Source of the DNA: an uncultured Eubacterium sp.
Lineage (GTDB): Bacteria; Bacillota; Clostridia; Lachnospirales; Lachnospiraceae
Length of the DNA: 64,000 nucleotides
Assembly (NCBI GenBank): GCA_910584645.1
Contig: CAJUAU010000009.1
Location: 70,239 to 134,238 of the forward strand
Direction: 5' to 3'
Program-made: the position numbers and the translations under genes
Part shown: piece by piece, positions 57,894-64,000 of the stretch
Numbering within the stretch: the first letter of the stretch is position 1
How the letters are laid out: the number at the start of each line of letters is the position of its first letter
The notes under the pieces: generated by a model
Seen by the model: the letters and a program-made list of their open reading frames with translations, nothing else
The model's database searches: none
What the model was told of the DNA's origin: nothing

Positions 57894-58694
57894 TTAATTT
57901 GTATCATTGAACCGCCCCGGCATTTCTTCTCCCCGGACCTTTTGACGGTAATGGGAGGGCGTTGTGGATGTCAGGCGCCGGAACTGGCGGAAGAAATGCT
58001 CTGAACTCTGATATCCACACAATTCTGCAATCTGTGTGATCGTGTACTGGCTGTGGGCGAGGTAGTCCTTGGCCAGTTCTATTCTCTTGTTAAATACATC
58101 TTCCATACAGGATACTCCAAAAGTTTTCCGGTAAAGGGACTGCATGTAACCGGGACTGATATTCAGCCGTTTTGCCATATAGGGAACACTCCACTGAAAG
58201 CCTGGATTGCTCTGGATCTCCAGATTGAGGGCCAGCAGATTTTCCCTGCTTTGGACGGAAGAACTGTTGTGGCAGGCTTCCGATAGCTTATCAAACAGCA
58301 GATGGAATAAATGCCCGATGGACTGCTCTCTGTATTCATAATCAAAATAATTTTCTATCGCCAGCAAGTGAAACAGATGATGAAAAGAATCCGCGCAGCT
58401 GATCTGTATGGGTATATTAAAGGGGATTGCTGTCTGTACAATATATTTTTCATCAGTATAAAAAGTCATCCAGTTGTTTTTATAGGGACCATTGCAGGCG
58501 CGGTAATCTGCGCTGGCATGTGGAGGGTAAAGGATAATCTGGTTTTCGGGGTAGATCCTCCATTTGCCACTGACAAAAAATTCAGCGGGTGTTAGTGTAT
58601 GTATCAAAAGCCATTCGTCGGCGGAGGTATCGCGGTGATAGGAGAAATTCTCTGGATGCGGTGCCTGGTATCCTACATATATCGTTTTGATCAT
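57894..58694 (-). CDS. AraC-family transcriptional regulator
   Basis: 266 residues. A cupin-like sensor domain (about 1-150) is followed by two helix-turn-helix motifs (about 165-260) with YMAKRLNISPGYMQSLYRK and ITQIAELCGYQSSEHFFRQF. The second one is the usual AraC signature. The start is ATG at 58694 with AGGAGGTGTAGATATT; the longer frame to 58760 overlaps the divergent promoter. It is divergent from the GH43-CBM6 gene, so it most likely controls it in response to a sugar. Confidence 0.92.
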   Translation of the reverse strand: MIKTIYVGYQAPHPENFSYHRDTSADEWLLIHTLTPAEFFVSGKWRIYPENQIILYPPHASADYRACNGPYKNNWMTFYTDEKYIVQTAIPFNIPIQISCADSFHHLFHLLAIENYFDYEYREQSIGHLFHLLFDKLSEACHNSSSVQSRENLLALNLEIQSNPGFQWSVPYMAKRLNISPGYMQSLYRKTFGVSCMEDVFNKRIELAKDYLAHSQYTITQIAELCGYQSSEHFFRQFRRLTSTTPSHYRQKVRGEEMPGRFNDTN

Positions 58695-58747
58695 AATATC
58701 TACACCTCCTAAATCTGACAATTGATCAAATGATTTTTTATCTGTGA

Positions 58748-58776
58748 TTGCAATTTTCATATAAGTATTGTATAAT
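58748..58776 (+). promoter_or_regulatory. Promoter of the GH43-CBM6 gene
   Basis: TTGCAA (58748-58753), a 17-base spacer and TATAAT (58771-58776). TTGATCAA at 58723-58730, a palindrome 18 bases above the -35, is a possible AraC-type regulator site. Confidence 0.75.
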
Positions 58777-58825
58777 AATGTATTATAACATTTATCGTAT
58801 GAATAAACAAGAATGGAGGAATATG

Positions 58826-60904
58826 ATGAAACTGAAAGGGAAAAAACTAATCAAAGCTGCTGGTACATTAGTGGCAGCCTGTTTGTCGGTACTGCTGATC
58901 TCCGATGTATCGAAAGCAGACAACCCGATCATTCAGAACGTTTACACGGCAGATCCGGCGCCGATGGTTTATGGCGACACCGTGTATGTGTATACTTCAC
59001 ATGATGAGGATAACACGATTGGGAATTTTTATACCATGGATGACTGGAAATGTTACTCCACGAAAGACATGGTGAACTGGACGGATCACGGAACTGTATT
59101 ATCTTACTCGGATTTTAGCTGGGCAAAGAAAAACTCTGCCTGGGCTGCACAGTGCGTGGAAAGAGATGGAAAATTCTATCTATATGTACCTGTGAATGAG
59201 AAAAGCGGTGCCTCTGTGATCGGTGTGGCTGTTGCCGACAGCCCTACGGGACCTTTTACTGATCCTCTCGATAAACCGCTGATCAAAGGCGGCGGTATCG
59301 ATCCCACTGTATTCGTTGATGAGGATGATCAGGCATATATATACTGGGGAAATCCGGATCTGAACTGTGCAAAACTGAAAGAAAATATGATAGAGACTGA
59401 CGGCGACACGATTACTTGGAAACTGTCGGGAAAAGACCTTTCGGAAGATAAGATTGCAGATGTGCAGAAGCAGTTTGGTGTGAGAACAGGATCAAAAGAT
59501 TATCGGTGGACGCTGTTTGAGGAGGCTCCATGGTTTTACAAACGCGGGGATCTCTATTATATGATATACGCTGCAAACGGTATTCCGGAGCGCATCGACT
59601 ATTCCACCAGCACCAGTCCCACAGGACCATGGACTTACCAGGGAATGATCATGAATAATACATATGATGGTAAAGACAGCGGAAGCTTTACCAATCATCC
59701 GGGAATCATAGATTTTAAAGGACATTCATATTTCTTTTATCACACCGGGAAACTGCCGGGGGGAGGTGGATATCGCCGCTCTGTGGCAGTGGAAGAGTTT
59801 ACCTACAATGAGGACGGAACTATTCCGGAGTTCCGATTTACCGATGCTGGTGTGGAGGCGATTGATCAGCTCAATCCATTCCAGAGGGTAGAGGCTGAGA
59901 CCCTGGCCTGGGGAAGCGGACTTGAATCCGAAGCTTGCAGCGAGGGTGGAATCAACCTCTGGGGGATTGAAAACGAAGATTACTTGAAGCTTGAAAGTGT
60001 AGATTTTGGTCCGGAAGGTGCTGTTGATTTTACTGCAAGCGTTTCCAGTGAACTTGACGATCAGACGGAAGCCGGTACCATCGAGCTGCATCTGGATGAA
60101 AAAGATGGACCTCTGCTGGGTGCTCTTACAGTGAAAGGTACTGGAGACCCGGAGGTTTATAAAGAATTTACGACAAATGTGGAAAGTGTTGGCGGAGTGC
60201 ATGACCTTTACATGGTATTTAAAGGCGGAGAAGGAGAATTGTTTAAATTTGACTACTGGAGATTTACAGAAAAGACGATCCCGGTAGAAAAGCTTTCTCT
60301 AAACGTCACCCAGCTTACGATCCTGGCAGGCCAGAGCAGTCAGCTGACAGCGGTTGTCGGTCCGGACAATGCAACGAATAAGGAGCTGGGCTGGACTTCT
60401 GCAAACCCGGATGTTGCTGTCGTTGATGCGACAGGAAAGATCACAGCAGTTAAGGCGGGAGAAGCGACGATCATGGTACAGGCTAAGGATGGTTCTGGTA
60501 TTCAGGCTTCCTGCCATGTGGTAGTGACTGCTCCGGTTGTTCCGCCGGTGATCAATACACCGGTTCCCTCACCAGTGCCGACGACACCTCCGACTGTTTC
60601 TGACGATGAGAAGAAGGTGGTGGCAGTTGCAAAAGCGAAGATCAAATCCTTGAAAAAGGGAAAGAAAAAACAGGCGAAATTAGTTATTAAGAAGGTAAAG
60701 GACGCAGCCGGATATGAAGTAGTATATGCAAAGAACAAGAAATTCAGTAAAGCCAAAAAGCTTTCCACAAAGAAAACATCTGTTACTTTAAAGAAACTGA
60801 AGAAAGGAACCTATTATGTAAAGGTTCGTGCTTATAAAACAGACGCGAAAGGTAAGAAGTGCTATGGTTCTTATAGTTCTGTTAAGAAGGTAAAAATAAA
60901 ATAA
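58826..60904 (+). CDS. Secreted GH43 glycosidase with CBM6-like, Ig-like and lysine-rich modules
   Basis: 692 residues. Signal peptide about 1-32. The five-blade GH43 domain (about 35-345) has the base in ADPAPMV, the pKa-modulating Asp in GIDPTVFVDEDD and the acid Glu in FEEAPWFY, so it should be active; family members act on arabinose- or xylose-containing glycans. A CBM6-like domain (about 350-490) begins FQRVEAETLAWG and ends LFKFDYWRF. A Big2 Ig-like domain (about 495-575) contains KITAVKAGEATI. A Pro/Thr linker and a lysine-rich FN3-like module (about 600-692) end the protein. ATG at 58826 has GGAGG six bases upstream. It is divergent from the AraC regulator. Confidence 0.9.
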   Translation: MKLKGKKLIKAAGTLVAACLSVLLISDVSKADNPIIQNVYTADPAPMVYGDTVYVYTSHDEDNTIGNFYTMDDWKCYSTKDMVNWTDHGTVLSYSDFSWAKKNSAWAAQCVERDGKFYLYVPVNEKSGASVIGVAVADSPTGPFTDPLDKPLIKGGGIDPTVFVDEDDQAYIYWGNPDLNCAKLKENMIETDGDTITWKLSGKDLSEDKIADVQKQFGVRTGSKDYRWTLFEEAPWFYKRGDLYYMIYAANGIPERIDYSTSTSPTGPWTYQGMIMNNTYDGKDSGSFTNHPGIIDFKGHSYFFYHTGKLPGGGGYRRSVAVEEFTYNEDGTIPEFRFTDAGVEAIDQLNPFQRVEAETLAWGSGLESEACSEGGINLWGIENEDYLKLESVDFGPEGAVDFTASVSSELDDQTEAGTIELHLDEKDGPLLGALTVKGTGDPEVYKEFTTNVESVGGVHDLYMVFKGGEGELFKFDYWRFTEKTIPVEKLSLNVTQLTILAGQSSQLTAVVGPDNATNKELGWTSANPDVAVVDATGKITAVKAGEATIMVQAKDGSGIQASCHVVVTAPVVPPVINTPVPSPVPTTPPTVSDDEKKVVAVAKAKIKSLKKGKKKQAKLVIKKVKDAAGYEVVYAKNKKFSKAKKLSTKKTSVTLKKLKKGTYYVKVRAYKTDAKGKKCYGSYSSVKKVKIK

Positions 60905-60932
60905 CAGAGGGATAGCCTAAGGTGTTTTAAAA

Positions 60933-60976
60933 ACCTCCAGACCGGTATTGCAAAGTTCCAGTCTGGAGGTTTTTTC
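60933..60976 (+). terminator. Intrinsic terminator after the first GH43 gene
   Basis: ACCTCCAGAC (60933-60942) pairs with GTCTGGAGGT (60961-60970), followed by T6. Confidence 0.92.
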
Positions 60977-61039
60977 TTAGTTCAACGGCGCGGATCTGCA
61001 TCCTGTTTTCACCTGGGCCATTAAGCTATTCGTAAGAAG

Positions 61040-61068
61040 GTGACAAAGGGATAATTTTATGTTAATAT
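61040..61068 (+). promoter_or_regulatory. Candidate promoter of the second GH43 gene
   Basis: GTGACA (61040-61045), a 17-base spacer and TAATAT (61063-61068). The -10 is weak. Confidence 0.4.
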
Positions 61069-61101
61069 GAAGATAATTATTATAAAAGGGGGAGGAACAA
61101 A

Positions 61102-63261
61102 ATGTTTAAAAAGAAAGTTTTGCCGTTATGTATTATTTTTTCAATGATTGCCATCCTGGCAGGTGGGATCTGTCTGCCTCAGGCTAAGAGGTCCAGGGCA
61201 GCGAACTCATATCTGCCCCACTGGGAGCATATTCCGGATGGTGAGCCCAGAGTTTTTGAAGATCCGGAAAACCCCGGAAAATATCGTGTGTATATTTATG
61301 GTTCCCATGATACCAGGAAAACGGGTTATTGTGGATATGATCTGGTTACCTGGTCCGCGCCAGTAGATGATCTGAATAACTGGCGTTATGAAGGGGTTAT
61401 TTTTGAATCCATTGTAAATGGAAAAGCCGATGTTTTGTTTGCGCCGGACGTGGTTGAGACGAAGGATGAAAACGGAAATAAAACTTACTATCTATATCCT
61501 AATAATCAGTCTTCAGGTTCAGGGCGTACCGGCATGATTGCCAAATCGACAAGTCCCAAAGGACCGTTTGAGGTTTGCAACTGGAAAGATGAAAATCATA
61601 CCAGTACAGATGGGATCCTTGGTTTTGACCCGGCTGCTTTTGTAGATGACGACGGGAGAGTATACGGATACTGGGGATTTCAGTCCTCCAATATGGCGGA
61701 GCTGGATCCGGAAACCATGTGTACGCTAAAAGAGGGAAGTGAAATCCTTACTGAAAAGGATACTGGAATTGATGGGAGCGATGGGGATAATTTCCGTTTT
61801 TTTGAGGCGTCGTCCATGCGCAAGGTGAAAGATAAATACGTCTTTATTTACAGCCGCAATACCAAAGAGGGTGAGTTTGGTCTTGGTGCTTCCAATTATA
61901 CCCTTGCTTACGCATATGGGGATACGCCATTGGGACCGTGGACTTACGGGGGAACACTGGTTGACGGCCGCGCCAGGGAAACGGATCAGAAAGGCAATGT
62001 GATCTGTTCCCAGATGTCATATGGCAATACTCATGGAAGTATCCTGGAAGTTAATGGCCAATGGTATCTGTTCTATCATCGATGCATAAATAATGATATG
62101 TATTCACGTCAGGCGACGGTGGAGGCAATTGATGTCAACGTAACAGAGGATGGAAAAGTACAGATCACAGAAGCAGAGGTGACATCACAGGGCTTTGAGA
62201 TCAATGGGTTAAATCCTTTTAAAAAGCAGACCGCCGGCAGTGCGTGTTTTATGACAGGAGGTCCAAATATCAAGGCTCATTATGATACTTCCAATCCGGG
62301 CAGTGATGTGGTAAATATAAAAAACGGATCTATTGTAGGCTATAAGTATTTTAATTTTGATCTGGGAAAGGGGACAAGGGATAAAGATATCATGGCGGTA
62401 AATCTTATTCCCAAAGGAAAAGACGGAACGCTGACAATCATGTTAGACAGGCCCTGGGAAAGTGACGGAGGCGTAGAAATTGGATCCATAGATATTTCTG
62501 CTTCCGATGATCCAGAGGGAGTCCTAAAGACGGCGGAGATCGATTCCTTAAGTACCATAGAGGGAAAGCATGCCCTTTATTTTGTTTTTAAATCAAGTGG
62601 AAGCAGTGTGCTCTGTGAACTCAATTCTTTCCAGTTTGGTGATTCAACAGTTACAGATGAAGATGAAGGCCAGGATGACAAACCAGCTCCCGATGTGGAA
62701 CCAAATGTAACTCCGATGCCAACCCAGACTCCGATTCCCGGAACTACAGCTTCACCGTCGCCATCACCATCACCAGCAGTCCCGCCGGTGGTCGATCAGC
62801 CAGAGGATTCATTGGCAGTGGGAAAGGTGTATGAGGTTGGAAAATTTACATATAAAATTACCAAAGCAGATACATCCGGAAAAGGAAGTGTCCTGTTGCT
62901 GGGTACAAAGAATAAAAAGATAAGATCTATTCAAGTACCTGACACAATTAAAATAAAAGGAATTAAATTCCGTGTTACTGGTATTGGAAAGGCTGCTTTT
63001 AAAGGATGCAATTCGGCGACTAGTGCTGTGATCGGCAAGCATGTTGCCCTGATCGAGAATAATGCCTTTATGTCATGTAAAAAACTGAAAAGCATCAAGC
63101 TGAAAACTGCTTCGTTAAAAAAGATCGGGAAAAATGCTTTTAAGGGTATTCATAAAAAAGCCCGGTTTACTGTCCCCAAAAAGCAGTTTAAAAAATACAG
63201 AAAGCTTTTTAAATCAGCAAAGGTACTTGTAGAAACCATGAAGATAGGGCGTGTTAAATGA
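61102..63261 (+). CDS. Secreted GH43-like protein with CBM-like and BspA-type leucine-rich repeat modules
   Basis: 719 residues. Signal peptide about 1-34. The GH43-type propeller (about 40-370) has GFDPAAFVDDDG with Asp and FFEASSMRK with the likely acid Glu; the first Asp may be that of FEDPENPG. A beta-sandwich domain resembling CBM6 follows (about 385-515), then a Pro/Thr/Ser linker (SPSPSPSPA) and a C-terminal part (about 570-719) with LRR_5/BspA repeats: GIGKAAFKGC, LIENNAFMSC and KIGKNAFKG, ending in a lysine-rich tail. Substrate unknown; it is separated from the first GH43 gene by a terminator, so regulation may be separate. GGGGGAGGAAC precedes the ATG. Confidence 0.86.
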   Translation: MFKKKVLPLCIIFSMIAILAGGICLPQAKRSRAANSYLPHWEHIPDGEPRVFEDPENPGKYRVYIYGSHDTRKTGYCGYDLVTWSAPVDDLNNWRYEGVIFESIVNGKADVLFAPDVVETKDENGNKTYYLYPNNQSSGSGRTGMIAKSTSPKGPFEVCNWKDENHTSTDGILGFDPAAFVDDDGRVYGYWGFQSSNMAELDPETMCTLKEGSEILTEKDTGIDGSDGDNFRFFEASSMRKVKDKYVFIYSRNTKEGEFGLGASNYTLAYAYGDTPLGPWTYGGTLVDGRARETDQKGNVICSQMSYGNTHGSILEVNGQWYLFYHRCINNDMYSRQATVEAIDVNVTEDGKVQITEAEVTSQGFEINGLNPFKKQTAGSACFMTGGPNIKAHYDTSNPGSDVVNIKNGSIVGYKYFNFDLGKGTRDKDIMAVNLIPKGKDGTLTIMLDRPWESDGGVEIGSIDISASDDPEGVLKTAEIDSLSTIEGKHALYFVFKSSGSSVLCELNSFQFGDSTVTDEDEGQDDKPAPDVEPNVTPMPTQTPIPGTTASPSPSPSPAVPPVVDQPEDSLAVGKVYEVGKFTYKITKADTSGKGSVLLLGTKNKKIRSIQVPDTIKIKGIKFRVTGIGKAAFKGCNSATSAVIGKHVALIENNAFMSCKKLKSIKLKTASLKKIGKNAFKGIHKKARFTVPKKQFKKYRKLFKSAKVLVETMKIGRVK

Positions 63262-63321
63262 TGTGAAAGGTTCAGGGAATATTTTGGACTTTACCGGATA
63301 ACCTATACTATAAGTGGATCA

Positions 63322-63358
63322 CACGAGGGACGCAAATTGAATATTTGCGTCCCTCGTG
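63322..63358 (+). terminator. Perfect 16-bp hairpin after the second GH43 gene
   Basis: CACGAGGGACGCAAAT and ATTTGCGTCCCTCGTG with a five-base loop. No T tract follows. The rest of 63262-63502 shows no gene. Confidence 0.65.
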
Positions 63359-63502
63359 GTATAAAGCGCTGTGTATCGTGCCGGTTCAGCGGGACAGGAT
63401 GAAATGGGGCTGGTATTCCTGCTGTTGTACCAAATTTTAGTTGATTTTACTTTTTAAAATTATAGAAGCTGAAAGCGATACAAAATTGATGGAAAAAAGT
63501 CA

Positions 63503-63531
63503 TTGACAAGTTTGTACAATTTTGTTATACT
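63503..63531 (+). promoter_or_regulatory. Promoter of the tRNA-Ser genes
   Basis: TTGACA (63503-63508), a 17-base spacer and TATACT (63526-63531), 15 bases before the first tRNA. Confidence 0.9.
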
Positions 63532-63546
63532 ATTCAAGCAGCATTT

Positions 63547-63632
63547 GGAGAGGTGTCCGAGTGGTTTAAGGAGCCGGTCTTGAAAACCGGTGACTCCGAA
63601 AGGGGCCGTGGGTTCGAATCCCACCTTCTCCG
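63547..63632 (+). tRNA. tRNA-Ser (TGA anticodon)
   Basis: 86 nt with the long variable arm of serine tRNAs (GACTCCGAAAGGGGCC region). Anticodon loop CTTGAAA gives TGA. The T arm is GTGGG-TTCGAAT-CCCAC, the acceptor GGAGAGG/CTTCTCC. CCA is not encoded. Confidence 0.95.
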
Positions 63633-63690
63633 CTTAAGTGTAGATGTTATGTGTCTGCACTATAATTTAATAAAAAAATCATTTCAGCAT

Positions 63691-63779
63691 GGAGAAGTAC
63701 CCAAGTGGCTGAAGGGGCTCCCCTGGAAAGGGAGTAGGTCGTTAATAGCGGCGCGAGGGTTCAAATCCCTCCTTCTCCG
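63691..63779 (+). tRNA. tRNA-Ser (GGA anticodon)
   Basis: 89 nt with a long variable arm. Anticodon loop CTGGAAA gives GGA. Acceptor GGAGAAG/CTTCTCC and T loop TTCAAAT are intact. CCA is not encoded. Likely cotranscribed with the preceding tRNA-Ser. Confidence 0.95.
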
Positions 63780-63829
63780 TTTATCATCGCTTGCATATGA
63801 GAAATATTTTGAGAAAAATAAAAAAAGTG

Positions 63830-63858
63830 TTGACAAATGCAAAAAGTTTTGATAAAAT
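63830..63858 (+). promoter_or_regulatory. Strong promoter, probably of an rRNA operon
   Basis: TTGACA (63830-63835), a 17-base spacer and TAAAAT (63853-63858), with an A-rich UP-like tract upstream. Confidence 0.8.
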
Positions 63859-63859
63859 A

Positions 63860-64000
63860 TTATTTGCTGACGCGCCAAAGAAACTTTTGGAAAAAAGAAA
63901 ACATATGGTGCCAGGCGAATAACGAACCTTGATAACTGAACAGTAAAACAACCCTGAAAATTCAGACAATTTTCAGAACTATAAAAAGAAGCAGAAAAGC
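63860..64000 (+). promoter_or_regulatory. rRNA operon leader, cut by the window edge
   Basis: CGAACCTTGATAACTGAACAGT (about 63921-63942) is the type of sequence seen before 16S rRNA in many clostridia, where it serves processing and antitermination. No 16S rRNA start is reached inside the window. Confidence 0.65.

Noticed and set aside
63553..63852. Open frames overlapping the tRNA-Ser genes
   Set aside because: They lie over both tRNAs and read the tRNA sequence; this is the common artefact of translated serine tRNAs.

Overview
The window looks like a chromosomal segment of an anaerobic Gram-positive gut bacterium of the Clostridia, most likely the family Lachnospiraceae (Blautia-like). The signs are strong AGGAGG ribosome binding sites, sigma-A type promoters with 17-base spacers, frequent GTG and TTG starts, a siroheme sulfite reductase, several c-di-GMP proteins, and secreted glycosidases ending in Pro/Thr/Ser linkers plus lysine-rich modules. 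Genus and species are inference; no database search was possible.

Layout. 1-11.6 kb holds housekeeping genes: a class A penicillin-binding protein (minus), then yigZ-rarA-small membrane protein-tgt-yajC, an orphan solute-binding lipoprotein next to an HD-GYP phosphodiesterase, a PfkB-type phosphofructokinase, an unknown gene and a Cu/Zn superoxide dismutase. 11.7-18.5 kb on the minus strand joins carbohydrate release to the Leloir pathway: galK, galE, a lysine-rich secreted protein and a large secreted GH95 enzyme. 18.7-22.5 kb has a CBS-regulated family II pyrophosphatase and a secreted transglutaminase-like protein.

22.5-36.05 kb is the S10-spc ribosomal protein operon, rpsJ to infA, with a promoter and a leader of about 330 nt. 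It stops at an intrinsic terminator right after infA: rpmJ and the alpha-operon genes that normally follow are absent. Nearly every gap longer than 50 bases inside the operon contains a pair or series of hairpins, and a terminator-like hairpin separates secY from adk. Downstream lie a two-component system, an NlpC/P60 protein whose catalytic Cys is Ser, and a sulfite reductase.

40.7-57.9 kb is mixed: an Rpn-type nuclease with a 12-bp tandem repeat, purA, metF behind tRNA-Trp and its terminator, an auxin-efflux-type carrier, a PrcB-like lipoprotein, a GGDEF(degenerate)-EAL protein, a large membrane-anchored protein with a degenerate C39-like domain, cdd, an rRNA m5C methyltransferase, and the t6A genes tsaE-tsaB and tsaD with rnz between them. 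57.9-63.3 kb is a glycan locus: an AraC regulator divergent from a GH43-CBM6-like enzyme, then a second GH43-like enzyme. The window ends with two tRNA-Ser genes and a strong promoter followed by sequence typical of an rRNA operon leader, so an rRNA operon probably begins just beyond the edge.

No CRISPR array, prophage, insertion sequence or complete mobile element was seen. The most unusual signals are the hairpin series in the ribosomal operon, the Cys-to-Ser NlpC/P60 protein with a 17-bp repeat shared with the adjacent two-component promoter, the orphan binding protein paired with HD-GYP, the tRNA-Trp/terminator/metF arrangement, and the lysine-rich C-terminal modules shared by secreted proteins.
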